Made by a program: the position numbers and the translations under genes. The notes under the pieces are model-generated. The model made no database searches, was not told where the DNA came from, and saw only the letters and a list, made by a program, of their open reading frames with translations. From Actinocrispum wychmicini (GTDB taxonomy: Bacteria > Actinomycetota > Actinomycetes > Mycobacteriales > Pseudonocardiaceae), in NCBI RefSeq assembly GCF_004345645.1, contig NZ_SLWS01000004.1:806001-870000 (forward strand): a DNA stretch of 64,000 nt. Direction: 5' to 3'. Positions 15,495-24,508 of this stretch are shown here, piece by piece. Within the stretch, counting starts at the first letter, position 1. Each line of letters opens with the position of its first letter.

Positions 15495-16481
15495 GTGACC
15501 GGCTCAGCCAGAACAGTCAGTCCCGACCGGATCGTGGACATCGCGGTCGGGTACATGGCGTCGAAACAGCTCTTCGCCGCGAGCCGGATCGGCCTGTTCG
15601 CCGCACTCGCGGACGCCCCGCTGAACGCCGACGAACTGGCGACTCGCATCGGGAAGCCATTGACGACCGTGCGGATGATCGCCGACACCATGGTCTCGCT
15701 CGGCCTGGTGACGCGCGTCGAAGGCCGCTATGTGCTCGGCGCCGAAGCCGCGGAGTACCTGACCGGTTCAGGGCTCGATCTCACTCCGTACCTGACGTTC
15801 CTGGAGTCGATCAGCTATCCGCACTGGCTCCAGTTCGGCCACACGGTCGACACGGGCGAGCCGGGAAAGCTCGACATGGACGGCGACCGCTGGACCACGT
15901 TCCTCGCCGGGGTGATGACCTACAACGAGCTGCACGCGCGGATGCTGGCCCAGGTCTTCGACTTCCGGCCGTACGAGAACCTGCTCGACTTCGGCGGCCT
16001 GTCCAGCGCGTTCGCGACGGAAGCCATGCACGCCAACGAAAAGCTGCGGACAACGTTCCTGTTCGACCCCCGGTCGGTGGACGCAGTGACGCAGGCGGTG
16101 ACCGAGGCGGGTGTCGCCGACCGCAGTACCGTGCTGGGCTCGCCGACCACCGACGCCCGTCCGGAGGGCGCGTTCGATCTGGTGATGGTCAACCACGTCG
16201 TACACAGGTTCACCGCTTCGGAAAACGCGGAGATCCTGCTTCGCGCCCGCGCTGCCGCCGGACCGGGCGCCCGTCTGCTTGTGCTCGACTTCTTCCTCGA
16301 TACGGACCCCGTTCAGCGGCCTCTCGACGCGCTGCACGCGGGGGAGTACCTGGTGATCGACGGAACCGTGGTGTACCTCGAAACGACAGTGCGGGCCTGG
16401 CTCACCGACGCGGGCTGGCGCCCGTTCGACCGGCTGACCCTGCCGGGCAGCCCACGCGTGCTCGTCGCGGAAGCGGTGTGA
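15495..16481 (+). CDS. SAM-dependent O-methyltransferase (hydroxyindole/acetylserotonin-type)
   Basis: 328 residues from GTG at 15495 with GAGGAGGGG upstream. An N-terminal winged-helix dimerisation domain (about 10-90) precedes a Rossmann methyltransferase domain. The usual SAM loop DxGGGxG is altered here to LLDFGGLSSAF. The later MVNHVVHRF and LLVLDFFLDTD segments match the family's IL-x-x-D region. It may methylate a phenol or related hydroxyl. A 22-codon open frame from GTG at 16478 overlaps its stop; I do not call it a gene. Confidence 0.85.
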   Translation: MTGSARTVSPDRIVDIAVGYMASKQLFAASRIGLFAALADAPLNADELATRIGKPLTTVRMIADTMVSLGLVTRVEGRYVLGAEAAEYLTGSGLDLTPYLTFLESISYPHWLQFGHTVDTGEPGKLDMDGDRWTTFLAGVMTYNELHARMLAQVFDFRPYENLLDFGGLSSAFATEAMHANEKLRTTFLFDPRSVDAVTQAVTEAGVADRSTVLGSPTTDARPEGAFDLVMVNHVVHRFTASENAEILLRARAAAGPGARLLVLDFFLDTDPVQRPLDALHAGEYLVIDGTVVYLETTVRAWLTDAGWRPFDRLTLPGSPRVLVAEAV

Positions 16482-16486
16482 CCGTG

Positions 16487-16510
16487 CACCTCGACCCCGC
16501 GGTCGAGGTG
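16487..16510. terminator. Perfect short hairpin after the methyltransferase gene
   Basis: CACCTCGACC and GGTCGAGGTG enclose a CCGC loop, 5 bp after the methyltransferase stop. There is no U-tract. The GC-rich stem would be a plausible actinobacterial terminator and separates this gene from the toxin-antitoxin pair. Confidence 0.5.
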
Positions 16511-16584
16511 GACCTGACCCGGTACGCGGACCTGATGTGGCACTAAGTAGCACGGCGTGCCACCGCTCGGCTATAGTCGTGGGT

Positions 16585-16854
16585 GTGACCGCGCAGCCCG
16601 AGATCACCCAACGCGACCTCCGGAACAGGTCAAAAGAGATCATGGATGCCGTCGAGCACGGCCAGTCGTTCACTGTCACCCGTGATGGTCATCAGATCGG
16701 TGAACTGATTCCGTTGCGTCGCCGTCGGCGCTTCGTCTCGCGGGCGGAGTTCGCGGCCATGTCCCACAACGCGGCGCCGGTCGACATCGACGCGTTCCGT
16801 GCCGACCAGGAAGCGGCCGTCGACCAGGAGGCCGGCGACCCCTATGAGCGCTGA
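16585..16854 (+). CDS. Phd/YefM-family antitoxin
   Basis: 89 residues from GTG at 16585. TATAGT ends 7 nt before this GTG, so a leaderless start is likely; a longer in-frame extension to 16537 is possible. ITQRDLRNRSKEIMDAVEHGQSFTVTRDG is the classic Phd DNA-binding and dimer fold in outline (shown here beyond its core only for orientation: RNRSKEIMDAV, TVTRDG, GELIPL). The basic RRRRR turn precedes the flexible toxin-neutralising tail. It overlaps the PIN toxin gene by 11 bp. Such antitoxins bind and repress their own promoter. Confidence 0.88.
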   Translation: MTAQPEITQRDLRNRSKEIMDAVEHGQSFTVTRDGHQIGELIPLRRRRRFVSRAEFAAMSHNAAPVDIDAFRADQEAAVDQEAGDPYER

Positions 16855-17302
16855 CGCCAGCCAGCATGGTCTGCTCGACACCACCATCCTGATTCTGCGC
16901 CGATGGATCGATCCCGCCGAACTGCCGAACGAGATGGCCATCAGCGCGATCACACTTGCCGAGCTCTCCGCAGGGCTGCATGAGGTGCGCCGGAATGACG
17001 AGCAGGACGCGTATGACGAGTACGCGGAACGTGCACGGCGGTTGGATGTTCTTCAACGTGCCGAGAACGAGTTCGATCCTGTCCCGTTCGACGCCGAGGC
17101 GGCCAGAATCTATGGGCGTGTGTCGGCCGCTGTCATCGCCGCCGGGCGCAAACCACGACGCAGGATGACCGATCTCATGATCGCCGCCACGGCGGTTGCC
17201 GAGGATCTCCCGCTGTTCACCACCAACCCGGACGACTTCAAGGGGCTGCACGACTTGTTGACCGTCGTGCGGGTCACCCGCCCGAGGGTGCCGCACGAGT
17301 AA
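16844..17302 (+). CDS. VapC-like PIN-domain ribonuclease toxin
   Basis: 152 residues from ATG at 16844, inside the antitoxin 3-prime end. The PIN acidic residues are visible: Asp12 (LLDTTILI), Glu40 (TLAELSAG) and Asp110 (RRMTDLMIAATA), with TTNPDDF near the end. VapC-type toxins cut structured RNA such as initiator tRNA and are held inactive by the cognate antitoxin. Its 3-prime end overlaps the convergent TetR gene by 29 bp. Confidence 0.88.
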   Translation: MSADASQHGLLDTTILILRRWIDPAELPNEMAISAITLAELSAGLHEVRRNDEQDAYDEYAERARRLDVLQRAENEFDPVPFDAEAARIYGRVSAAVIAAGRKPRRRMTDLMIAATAVAEDLPLFTTNPDDFKGLHDLLTVVRVTRPRVPHE

Positions 17303-17876
17303 GGCGTTCGAAGAAGGACTCCAGGTGTCGCAGCTGTAGGTCTACTGTGGAGAACTCGCCGCTGACCAGACTCATCACGTTGGCACCGGCGTTGAGCAGC
17401 ACGACCTCGTCGACCAGTTGCTCGTCCGGTGTCGTCGTGGCTATGTCGCCGTCCTCGCGGCCTTCGGTGATGTACCGGTGCAACAGTCCTCGCCATGAGC
17501 GCACGTGTTCCAGGTACTTGTCGTGCAGCTTCTGGTTGGACAGTGACATCTGCCAGAACGTGAGCAGGACCCGGCCGGCGGTGATGCGTTCGGCGTCGAT
17601 CGGCATGGTGGACACGCACAGTTCGCGCAGGGCGGCGAGGCCGCGGAGCCCGTCCAGCTGCACGTACTCGCGCATCATGTCCAGGGCGCGGATGTAGGTT
17701 GCCTCGATGATGTCCGCTTTGCTGGGGAAGTAGTGTTTCAGGGCGCCGTTGGCGAAGCCGGCCGCGGCCGCTATCTCCCGCATGGTGGCGGCTTCGAGTC
17801 CGCCCTGGATGATCAGGTCCCAGGTGACGTCCACGATGTCACTGCGACGCTGGTCGTGGTCGATGATCTTCGGCAT
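17274..17876 (-). CDS. TetR-family regulator, probable repressor of the TCTAC-N4-GTAGA sites
   Basis: 200 residues from ATG at 17876 with GGGAGGTGACGCG upstream. The helix-turn-helix is MREIAAAAGFANGALKHYF near residues 32-50. The C-terminal domain resembles BetI-type TetR proteins. Its own promoter carries TCTACCAGTGTAGG at 17901-17914, the same palindrome found before the SDR, MDR, AKR-like and O-methyltransferase genes 2-5 kb away. Autoregulation is normal for TetR proteins, so it is the best candidate for control of that whole set. Confidence 0.9.
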   Translation of the reverse strand: MPKIIDHDQRRSDIVDVTWDLIIQGGLEAATMREIAAAAGFANGALKHYFPSKADIIEATYIRALDMMREYVQLDGLRGLAALRELCVSTMPIDAERITAGRVLLTFWQMSLSNQKLHDKYLEHVRSWRGLLHRYITEGREDGDIATTTPDEQLVDEVVLLNAGANVMSLVSGEFSTVDLQLRHLESFFERLTRAAPSGG

Positions 17877-17900
17877 CGCGTCACCTCCCGCACTGGTTTG

Positions 17901-17914
17901 TCTACCAGTGTAGG
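17901..17914. promoter_or_regulatory. TetR autoregulatory operator
   Basis: TCTACCAGTGTAGG lies 25 bp upstream of the TetR ATG. On the minus strand the edge forms TAGACA, a likely -10 followed by a normal leader with a Shine-Dalgarno. It is the copy that links the TetR gene to the other operators. Confidence 0.7.
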
Positions 17915-17944
17915 AGAACGCGTCCGTCGATGGTGTACCGGGTA

Positions 17945-19564
17945 CTAGGTCCGATCGAACACCTTTCGGCCGGCGAACCAGGTCTGGGTGACGGTGGTGG
18001 CGGCCAGGTCGTGGGTGTGGAAGGGGTCTTGGTCGAGCACGATGAAGTCGGCCGACTTTCCTGGGGTCAGTGAGCCGGTGACGTCGTCAAGGCCGCAGGC
18101 GCGGGCGCTGCCGAGGGTGAACACCTCGATCGCCTCGGGCAGGGTGATTGCCTGCTCCGGCCACAACGCGCCGGGGAACGTGCCTGTCGGGTCCTGGCGG
18201 GTGACCAGGCCGGCGATGCCTTCCCAGGCGTTCGGGGACTCGCTGACCGGCCAGTCCGAGCCGCCCGCGACGATCGCGCCGCTGTCCAGCAGCGCGCGGT
18301 TCGGCTGCATCCGCTCGGCTCGTTCGGCCGGCAGGACGCCGGCGATCGCGGACGGGATCACGCCGGGTACCCACAGGAACGGTGAGATGTCCGCGGCCAC
18401 GCCCAGGTCGGCGAACCGTGGCAGGTCGTCCGGGTGCACGAACTGGCCGTGCGCGACCTGGAAGATCACGTCCTTGTGGCCCTCGGCGCGGACTTTCTCG
18501 ACGGCGTCGAGCACCGCGCGGACCGACGCGTCGCCGGTGCAGTGGATCTTCGCGGACAGGCCGGCTTTCGCGGCGGCGAGCAGCCAGCCCGCCAGTTCGG
18601 GGCCGTTCATGGTGGTCTCGCCGCGGAAACCGGGGCCGTGGATGTCGTCCGGCAGGTACGGCTCCAGGAACGCCGCGGTCCGGGTGGGCGGCACGCCGTC
18701 CAGGAAGATCTTCACGAAGTCCGGCCGGTGGTGCTCGGTGCGGTAGTGCTCGGCCAGGGCGAGCAGCGGGTGCCCGATCGGGTCGAAGCCGAAGAGCGGG
18801 TCGTTGACCAGCATCGACGACACCACCCACGCGTCCAGTTCGCCCGCCGCGTCCAGCAGCTTGAGCGCGCCCATGATGTCGATGGACACCCCGGCGTCCT
18901 GGAACGCGGTGACGCCATATGAATGCAGGATGCCGATGGCGTGCCGGGACGCTTCGACGTGCTGGTCGGAGCTGAACACCCCGGCTTGCTGGACGGCTCG
19001 TTCCACCTGTAGGCCGGCGGCCTCCAACAGGAGTCCGGTGGGGGTGCCGTCCACCGGGTCACGGACGATCACCCCGTTCGGCGGGTCCGGGGTCGCCGCG
19101 GTGATCCCGGCGATCGCCAACGCCCGGCTGTTCACCCAACGGCAGTGCCTGCTGTCGTCGGCGAGGACGACTGGACGTCCACCGGACGCCTCGTCGAGCG
19201 CGTGCCGCGCGGCCGCGGGCGACAGCGTTCCGACCAAAGTGGACGCCCACGCGCCGCCGACCACCCATTCATCGGGGCCGAGGTCACGCGCGTGCGAACG
19301 GACGGCGTCCAGGATCTGTGCGAACGAGGCGTCCCCGCCGAAGTTGAGTTCGAACAGCGCGGCCCGGCCGGCGAAACTGTGGTGGTTGTGCACGTCGACG
19401 AACCCGGGCATGACGAACGCGCCGCCGAGATCGACCACCTCGGTGTCCGGACCGCGCTCGGGGGCCGACACCTTGCCGTCCTTGACGGCGAGCGACGACT
19501 CCCACGGCTGCCCGGTGTCCACTGTGTACACCTTGGCGTTGGTGAGGATCAGGTCGGCGGTCAC
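17945..19564 (-). CDS. Amidohydrolase-superfamily protein (YtcJ-like, amidohydrolase 3)
   Basis: 539 residues from GTG at 19564, starting just past the stop of the MoaF-like gene (19567-19569). The metal ligands HxH (His59-Asn-His61 in VDVHNHH), a later metal-bridging Lys (FVKIFLDG), His in IHCTGDAS and VAHGQFV, and Asp in GGSDWPV are all visible. YtcJ-like enzymes hydrolyse amide, carbamate or related C-N bonds of small molecules. Coupling to a MoaF-like gene suggests a shared pathway. No signal peptide is seen. The substrate is unknown. Confidence 0.87.
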   Translation of the reverse strand: MTADLILTNAKVYTVDTGQPWESSLAVKDGKVSAPERGPDTEVVDLGGAFVMPGFVDVHNHHSFAGRAALFELNFGGDASFAQILDAVRSHARDLGPDEWVVGGAWASTLVGTLSPAAARHALDEASGGRPVVLADDSRHCRWVNSRALAIAGITAATPDPPNGVIVRDPVDGTPTGLLLEAAGLQVERAVQQAGVFSSDQHVEASRHAIGILHSYGVTAFQDAGVSIDIMGALKLLDAAGELDAWVVSSMLVNDPLFGFDPIGHPLLALAEHYRTEHHRPDFVKIFLDGVPPTRTAAFLEPYLPDDIHGPGFRGETTMNGPELAGWLLAAAKAGLSAKIHCTGDASVRAVLDAVEKVRAEGHKDVIFQVAHGQFVHPDDLPRFADLGVAADISPFLWVPGVIPSAIAGVLPAERAERMQPNRALLDSGAIVAGGSDWPVSESPNAWEGIAGLVTRQDPTGTFPGALWPEQAITLPEAIEVFTLGSARACGLDDVTGSLTPGKSADFIVLDQDPFHTHDLAATTVTQTWFAGRKVFDRT

Positions 19565-19566
19565 GG

Positions 19567-20361
19567 TCAGTCCTCGGCCGGGTCGAAGGGAGCGGGGTGC
19601 ACGGTCGTGCTCAGCAGGCGCCCGTACGCGCCGAAAGTGAAGTGCGTGGGGGTCTGACCGGTGGCGTCGAGACCGAACAGCACGCCGTGCGAGCGCAACG
19701 CACGGGCGTTGCGGTGGTCGGCGACGGTCACCGACGCGCACGAAATCACCTTCTCCCGCCACGTGAACACGTAGATGCCGGGACGCAGCTGGTAGACCGA
19801 GTTCTCGTCGGTGTCGGCCAGGCCCTTCTCCGGTCCGGACAGGCATTGCCAGGTGTACCAGTGCGGGCTGAGGTAAACGTGCTCATACGCGTGGGCGCTG
19901 CTGTACACCCACATGGCCCGTCTGCCGATGAGTGCCGTGCTGGCGGCCGGCGCGTCCCCACGGACGTCGAAGCCGTCCAGGGTGGCGGGCAGGAACGTCT
20001 GCTTGACGCGCGGCGGCACACCCGTGTCGCCGATCGTGGTGATCACGACGAGCGCCCGGCCCTGCCGCAGGTCCAGGAACAGCGAGTACGCCTGCTCCGG
20101 ACGCGTCTGCGGATGGAACTGGACGTAGTAGAGGTCGTCGTCGACGAGGAACGTCTCGCAGTCGTCGGTGCCGCCGTTCCAGTCGATCCTGTTGCCGGCG
20201 AACGCCGCCGAGAACGCCAGGCCGTCCGGGTAGGTCAGCGCGAAGGAGCGGCCGTGTAGGTCCCCGACGGTCGCGGCCTTGTTCGCGTCGAATCCCGGCG
20301 CCAGGCCGTCCAACGGCAGCCAGGTCGACGTATCGGACATATTAAGGGCGGTGTCGGGCAT
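19567..20361 (-). CDS. MoaF-family protein (paralogue 1)
   Basis: 264 residues from ATG at 20361 (GAGGAACGAGACCC upstream; the Met at codon 8 lacks a ribosome site). It has two related halves: an N-terminal barrel with LHGRSFALTYPDG and a C-terminal barrel with MWVYSSAHAYEHVYLSP and HWYTWQCLSGPEKG, both typical of MoaF-like lipocalin-fold proteins. MoaF was named in the Klebsiella monoamine regulon; its activity is poorly defined. A second copy lies at 27049, at the other end of this cluster. A small-molecule binding or decarboxylase-like role is conceivable. Confidence 0.82.
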   Translation of the reverse strand: MPDTALNMSDTSTWLPLDGLAPGFDANKAATVGDLHGRSFALTYPDGLAFSAAFAGNRIDWNGGTDDCETFLVDDDLYYVQFHPQTRPEQAYSLFLDLRQGRALVVITTIGDTGVPPRVKQTFLPATLDGFDVRGDAPAASTALIGRRAMWVYSSAHAYEHVYLSPHWYTWQCLSGPEKGLADTDENSVYQLRPGIYVFTWREKVISCASVTVADHRNARALRSHGVLFGLDATGQTPTHFTFGAYGRLLSTTVHPAPFDPAED

Positions 20362-20517
20362 GGGTCTCGTTCCTCGTAGTCATGACAGTGCTGGTCCGGG
20401 CAGTCTCCGCCAGGCCACGCCCGCCCGGAACGGCCCGATGGCGGTCGTGCGGCACAGGACAAGAAGGATGCGCTCGCGGCCAAACCCCGCAGTATGGCGG
20501 GGCCTGAGGATGACCAC

Positions 20518-21279
20518 ATGCGACTTGATCTGGCGGGCAAGGCCGTGCTCGTGACCGGCGCCGCGTCCGGCATCGGGTCGGCGTGCGCGCGGGCGTTCCT
20601 CGCTGAAGGCGCCCGCGTCGGGCTGATCGACCGGAGCCCGATCCCGCCGCTGGTCGGCGACTTCACCGACGAGCCGGTCCGGCAGTTCGGCGGGCTGGAC
20701 GGCGAGGTCGTGGCGGTCCAGGCCGATGTCACTGACGAACAAGCGCTTGCTTCTGCGGTCGACACCGTGGCCCAGCGGTTCGGCCGGCTGGACGTCGTGG
20801 TCGGCTGCGCCGGGATCTCCGGGCCGGTCGGCACACCCGTGGCCGAAACCACCGCCGAGGACTTCGCGACCGTGCTCGCGGTCAACGTGACCGGGCAGTT
20901 CCTGCTGGTCAAGCACTGTTTGCCGTGGCTGGCGCCGGGTGCGTCGGTGGTGTTCCTGGCCAGCGACTCCGCGTTCGTGTGCGCGCCGGGCATGGCGCCC
21001 TATTGTGCGTCCAAGGGCGCCCTGGTGACGTTGACCAAGGCGTTGGCGGTCGAGCTGGACGGAGTCCGGGTGAACTGCGTGTGCCCGTCGGTGGTGGACA
21101 CGCCGATGTCCCGCGGTGACCTCGGCGACGCGCTGGACGACCCGGAGTTTCCCGTGCAGGCGACCGACGACGTCGCCCAGCACGTGCTGTATCTGGCGTC
21201 CGCGCGGTCGCGGACGGTCAACGGCCAGGCTGTGCTCGCCGACTTCGGCGTGTCGGCACGGTCGGGTTTTCCCGCTTAG
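20518..21279 (+). CDS. Short-chain dehydrogenase/reductase
   Basis: 253 residues from ATG at 20518 (CTGAGGA upstream). TGAASGIG, Ser in LASDSAFV and Tyr-x3-Lys in YCASKGALV define an SDR. The usual NNAG is GCAG here. It begins a plus-strand pair with a second SDR 13 bp downstream and diverges from the MoaF-like gene. The specificity is not readable; a sugar- or aryl-alcohol oxidation is plausible from the catabolic setting. Confidence 0.9.
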   Translation: MRLDLAGKAVLVTGAASGIGSACARAFLAEGARVGLIDRSPIPPLVGDFTDEPVRQFGGLDGEVVAVQADVTDEQALASAVDTVAQRFGRLDVVVGCAGISGPVGTPVAETTAEDFATVLAVNVTGQFLLVKHCLPWLAPGASVVFLASDSAFVCAPGMAPYCASKGALVTLTKALAVELDGVRVNCVCPSVVDTPMSRGDLGDALDDPEFPVQATDDVAQHVLYLASARSRTVNGQAVLADFGVSARSGFPA

Positions 21280-21292
21280 GAAAGGTTTGAGG

Positions 21293-22093
21293 GTGAACAC
21301 ATCGAGCAGGGTCGTCGCCGTCACAGGCGGCGGCACGGGCATCGGCGCGGCGGTGGCCCGCAGGTACGCGGGCGAAGGCGCCCAGGTCGTGGTTCTCGGG
21401 CGACGGCGCGAACCGTTGGCGGAGGTCGCCGAGGAGACCGGCGCGCACGTCATCGCCTGCGACGCGAGCCTGCGGGAGGACGCGGACAAGGCGATCGCGG
21501 AGATCGTCGACCGGTTCGGCCGGCTGGACGTCATTGTGGCGAACGCGGGCGGCCACGGGCTCTCCTCGGTGACCGACACGAGCGACGACGAGTGGGAGAT
21601 CGCGATGCGCTCGAACCTGTCGAGCGCGTTCGTGTTCTGCCGGGCGGCGCTGCCCGCGCTGGTGGAGACCGGTGGCCAGGTGGTGATCGTGTCGTCGCTG
21701 GCCGGGCTGTTCGCCGGGCCGAACGTGGCCGGGTACACCGTCGCCAAGCACGCGTTGATCGGCCTCACCCGGTCGATCGCCCGCGACTACGGGCCGAAAG
21801 GCGTCCGTGCGAACGCGGTGTGTCCGGGCTGGGTCCGGACCCCGATGGCGGACGGCGAGATGGACCAGTTCGCCGCGGCGGCCGGGTTCAGCGGCGGCCA
21901 CGACGAGGCGTACCGCCGGGTGACCGCCGAGGTCCCGCTGCGGCGGCCGGCCGAACCGGACGAGATCGCCGCGATCGTGCGGTTCCTGGGCTCGGCGGAG
22001 TCCTCGTACATCACAGGTGCGGTCCTGGTCGCCGACGGCGGCGCGCACGCGGTCGACCTGCCCACTCTCGCCTTCGAACGCGCCGGCATGTGA
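21293..22093 (+). CDS. Short-chain dehydrogenase/reductase
   Basis: 266 residues from GTG at 21293, preceded by AGGAAAGG that overlaps the previous stop. TGGGTGIG, ANAGG, Ser-Ser in IVSSLAG and Tyr-x3-Lys in YTVAKHALI are seen, and the end carries SSYITGAVLVADGG. It is co-transcribed with the SDR upstream and converges on the Liv ATPase gene with 16 bp between. The two SDRs share only family-level similarity and so probably catalyse different steps. Confidence 0.9.
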   Translation: MNTSSRVVAVTGGGTGIGAAVARRYAGEGAQVVVLGRRREPLAEVAEETGAHVIACDASLREDADKAIAEIVDRFGRLDVIVANAGGHGLSSVTDTSDDEWEIAMRSNLSSAFVFCRAALPALVETGGQVVIVSSLAGLFAGPNVAGYTVAKHALIGLTRSIARDYGPKGVRANAVCPGWVRTPMADGEMDQFAAAAGFSGGHDEAYRRVTAEVPLRRPAEPDEIAAIVRFLGSAESSYITGAVLVADGGAHAVDLPTLAFERAGM

Positions 22094-22109
22094 CGGGACC
22101 TGGGCGAGG

Positions 22110-22805
22110 CTACGCCTCGCCCAGGTAGGCCGAGTGCAGTGTGTCGGGGAAGTCCAGCAGGGTCCGGGCGCTGCCGGTGTACGTGACCCGGCCGGAGGAC
22201 ACCACCATCGCGTCCTGCGCGACCCCCAGCGCGAGGTGGGTGAACTGCTCGACGAGCAGGATCGCCGCGCCTTCCTCGGCGAACCGGGTGATCACCGGCA
22301 GCAGCCGGGTGAACACCACCGGCGCGAGGCCCAGTGACATCTCATCGATGAGCAGGAACGCCGGCCGTGCGGCGAACGCACGGGCCAGCACGACCATCTG
22401 CTGCTCACCGCCGGACAGCAGGGCGGCCGCGGAGTCGCGGCGCTTGTCCAGCTCCGGGAACAGTTCCAGCACCTCGTCGACCCTCGTGCGGGTACGTGCG
22501 GTGAGCCGCAGGTTCTCCAGCACGGTGAGTCCGCCGAACACGGCACGGCCCTGCTCGATGTGCGCCAGCCCGAGCCGGGACCGCGCCACCCGGGAGTGCT
22601 TCGTGATCTCGGTCTGTCCGATGTGGACGCTGCCGTGCGCGGCCGGGATCACCCCGGACATCGCCTCAAGCAGACTCGTCTTCCCGGCTCCGTTCGGCCC
22701 GACGAGCGCGGTGATCCGGCCGGGCGCCAGCTCGACGCTGACGTCCCGGATCACCGCACCGGCCCCGCGCGACACCGTCAGCCCGGACACCCGCAACGCG
22801 GTCAC
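22110..22805 (-). CDS. livF: ABC transporter ATP-binding protein, branched-chain/aromatic acid uptake type
   Basis: 231 residues from GTG at 22805, overlapping the permease-ATPase fusion stop by GTGA. Walker A is GPNGAGKT, the signature motif LLSGGEQQ and Walker B LLIDEMSLGL; the short IEQGRAVFGGLTV stretch is diagnostic for LivF. It powers import together with the LivM-LivG fusion, LivH and the binding protein encoded upstream. It is the last gene of the transporter operon. Confidence 0.92.
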   Translation of the reverse strand: MTALRVSGLTVSRGAGAVIRDVSVELAPGRITALVGPNGAGKTSLLEAMSGVIPAAHGSVHIGQTEITKHSRVARSRLGLAHIEQGRAVFGGLTVLENLRLTARTRTRVDEVLELFPELDKRRDSAAALLSGGEQQMVVLARAFAARPAFLLIDEMSLGLAPVVFTRLLPVITRFAEEGAAILLVEQFTHLALGVAQDAMVVSSGRVTYTGSARTLLDFPDTLHSAYLGEA

Positions 22806-24508
22806 AGCAGCTCCTTCTCGCCCATGTACGCCTTGAGCACCGCGGGATTGGCCAGGACTTCGGCCTGCGGACCGCTCGCCAGCACCCGGCCGAAGTCGAG
22901 CACGGTGATCGTGTCGCAGACCGACCGGACCAGGTCGAGGTCGTGCTCGATGAGCAGCACGGACACCCCGAACCGGGCCGGCACCCGGCGCAGCCGTTCG
23001 CCGAACGCGACGTGCTCCTCGTGCGGCAGGCCCGCGGCCGGCTCGTCGAGCAGCAGGATCCGGGGCCGCGCCAGCAGGTGCCCGACGACTTCGACCAGCC
23101 TGCGCGCGCCGACGTCCACCCAGGACAGTGGGGTCCGGGCCGGCGGGCAGCCGAAGAACTCCAGCGCCTCCGCGATCTCCTGCGACGTCAGACGCCGCCG
23201 TGCCACGAACCGGACGTACGCGTCCACAGTCAGTCTGGGTGGGACGCGGTCCTGCTGGAACGTCCGGCGCATACCCACGCGGGCGCGGCGAGTGGGGGAG
23301 CCGGTCAGCGGGCGGCCGTCCAACTCCACCTCGCCCTGCGCCTGCGGCAGGAACCCGCTGATCGCGTCGACCAGGGTGGACTTGCCGGCGCCGTTCGGCC
23401 CGATCACGCCGAGCACGCTGTGTTCCCGGAGCGATATGTCCACTGAGGCCAGTGCGTCCACGTGTCCGAAGCGGACACTCAGTCCGCGCACCACCAGGAC
23501 CGGCTCGCCGAGCGGCGGAGCGATGTACTCGGATCCGTTGGTGCCGCGTTCCAAGTGAACGGCCTCCCGCGCGCGGGCCCGGCGATGCCACAGATCCCGC
23601 AGGGCCGTGCCGAGGTTCCCGCCGCTGGCGAGCGCCTGTACGCCGAGGAAACCGAAGATCACGAAACCCCAGTCCTGTGGCACACCCCAGCGTTTGAGCA
23701 GCTCGGGAACGGCCACCCAGAGCACCGCGCCGAACACCGCCATGTCGATCAGGTGCACGCCGGACATGATCGCCAGGACGTACAACGCCAGCGACTGGAT
23801 GGACGTGAAGCTGGCCGGGAACGCCAGGCCGACCTGCCCGGTGAGCAGCCCGCCGCTGATCCCGCCGAGCGCCGCGCTCACCGCGAACGCGGTCAGCTTC
23901 GACGTCCGGACGCTGGCGCCGGCCGCGGCCGTACCGCGTTCCGAGAACGCCACAGCCAGCCAACCGCTGCCCCAGCGGCCTCGGCGCAGGAAATGCAGGG
24001 CCAGGCAGCACACCACCAGCACGACCACGCCCAACAGGAAGTACGAGCGGTCGTCGGAGAAGCTGTCCGGCCGGGCGACCGGGATCCCCTCGGTCGTGCC
24101 AGGGAACTGAAGCTGCACAAGGGTGAGGTCGGCCGCGGCGGCGAGGCCGAGGGTGACCACCGCGAGGTTGATTCCGCGCAGCCGCAACGCCGGCAGCCCG
24201 ACGATCACACCCACCAGTCCGGCGGCGATCCCGCCGAGCAGCAGCCACACGATGAACCCGCCAGGCGCGTCCATGGTGTTCAGCCAGGACACCACCCAGG
24301 CGCCGACCGCGCCGAACGTCAACTGGCACAACGAGATCATCCCGGCGCTGCCGGTGACCACGCCGAGCCCGAGCAGCGCGATCGCGGCCACCACCGCGCT
24401 CATGCCCAGGTAGACGAAGTAGCCCTCGAGCCCGACGCTCAGTACGTAACCCACGCCGACCGCCGCCGCGGCGACGATCAACGGGATTCCCAGTCTAGCG
24501 GGCCGCAT
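22802..24508 (-). CDS. LivM-LivG fusion: ABC permease joined to ATP-binding domain
   Basis: 568 residues from ATG at 24508 with AGGAGGTGTGGG upstream, overlapping the LivH 3-prime end by 14 bp. Residues 1 to about 310 are a LivM-like permease with about nine hydrophobic segments and GLPALRLRGINLAVVTL. Residues about 335-568 are a LivG ATPase: Walker A GPNGAGKST, signature region SWVDVGARRLVEV (an unusual LSGGQ replacement) and Walker B LLLDEPAAGL. Such fusions occur in actinobacteria. The degenerate signature motif makes this the weaker of the two ATPase sites. Confidence 0.9.
   Translation of the reverse strand: MRPARLGIPLIVAAAAVGVGYVLSVGLEGYFVYLGMSAVVAAIALLGLGVVTGSAGMISLCQLTFGAVGAWVVSWLNTMDAPGGFIVWLLLGGIAAGLVGVIVGLPALRLRGINLAVVTLGLAAAADLTLVQLQFPGTTEGIPVARPDSFSDDRSYFLLGVVVLVVCCLALHFLRRGRWGSGWLAVAFSERGTAAAGASVRTSKLTAFAVSAALGGISGGLLTGQVGLAFPASFTSIQSLALYVLAIMSGVHLIDMAVFGAVLWVAVPELLKRWGVPQDWGFVIFGFLGVQALASGGNLGTALRDLWHRRARAREAVHLERGTNGSEYIAPPLGEPVLVVRGLSVRFGHVDALASVDISLREHSVLGVIGPNGAGKSTLVDAISGFLPQAQGEVELDGRPLTGSPTRRARVGMRRTFQQDRVPPRLTVDAYVRFVARRRLTSQEIAEALEFFGCPPARTPLSWVDVGARRLVEVVGHLLARPRILLLDEPAAGLPHEEHVAFGERLRRVPARFGVSVLLIEHDLDLVRSVCDTITVLDFGRVLASGPQAEVLANPAVLKAYMGEKELL

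Noticed and set aside
16478..16546. 22-codon open frame overlapping the O-methyltransferase stop by GTGA.
   Set aside because: It is very short, has no recognisable product, and contains the perfect hairpin 16487-16510, which is better explained as a terminator.
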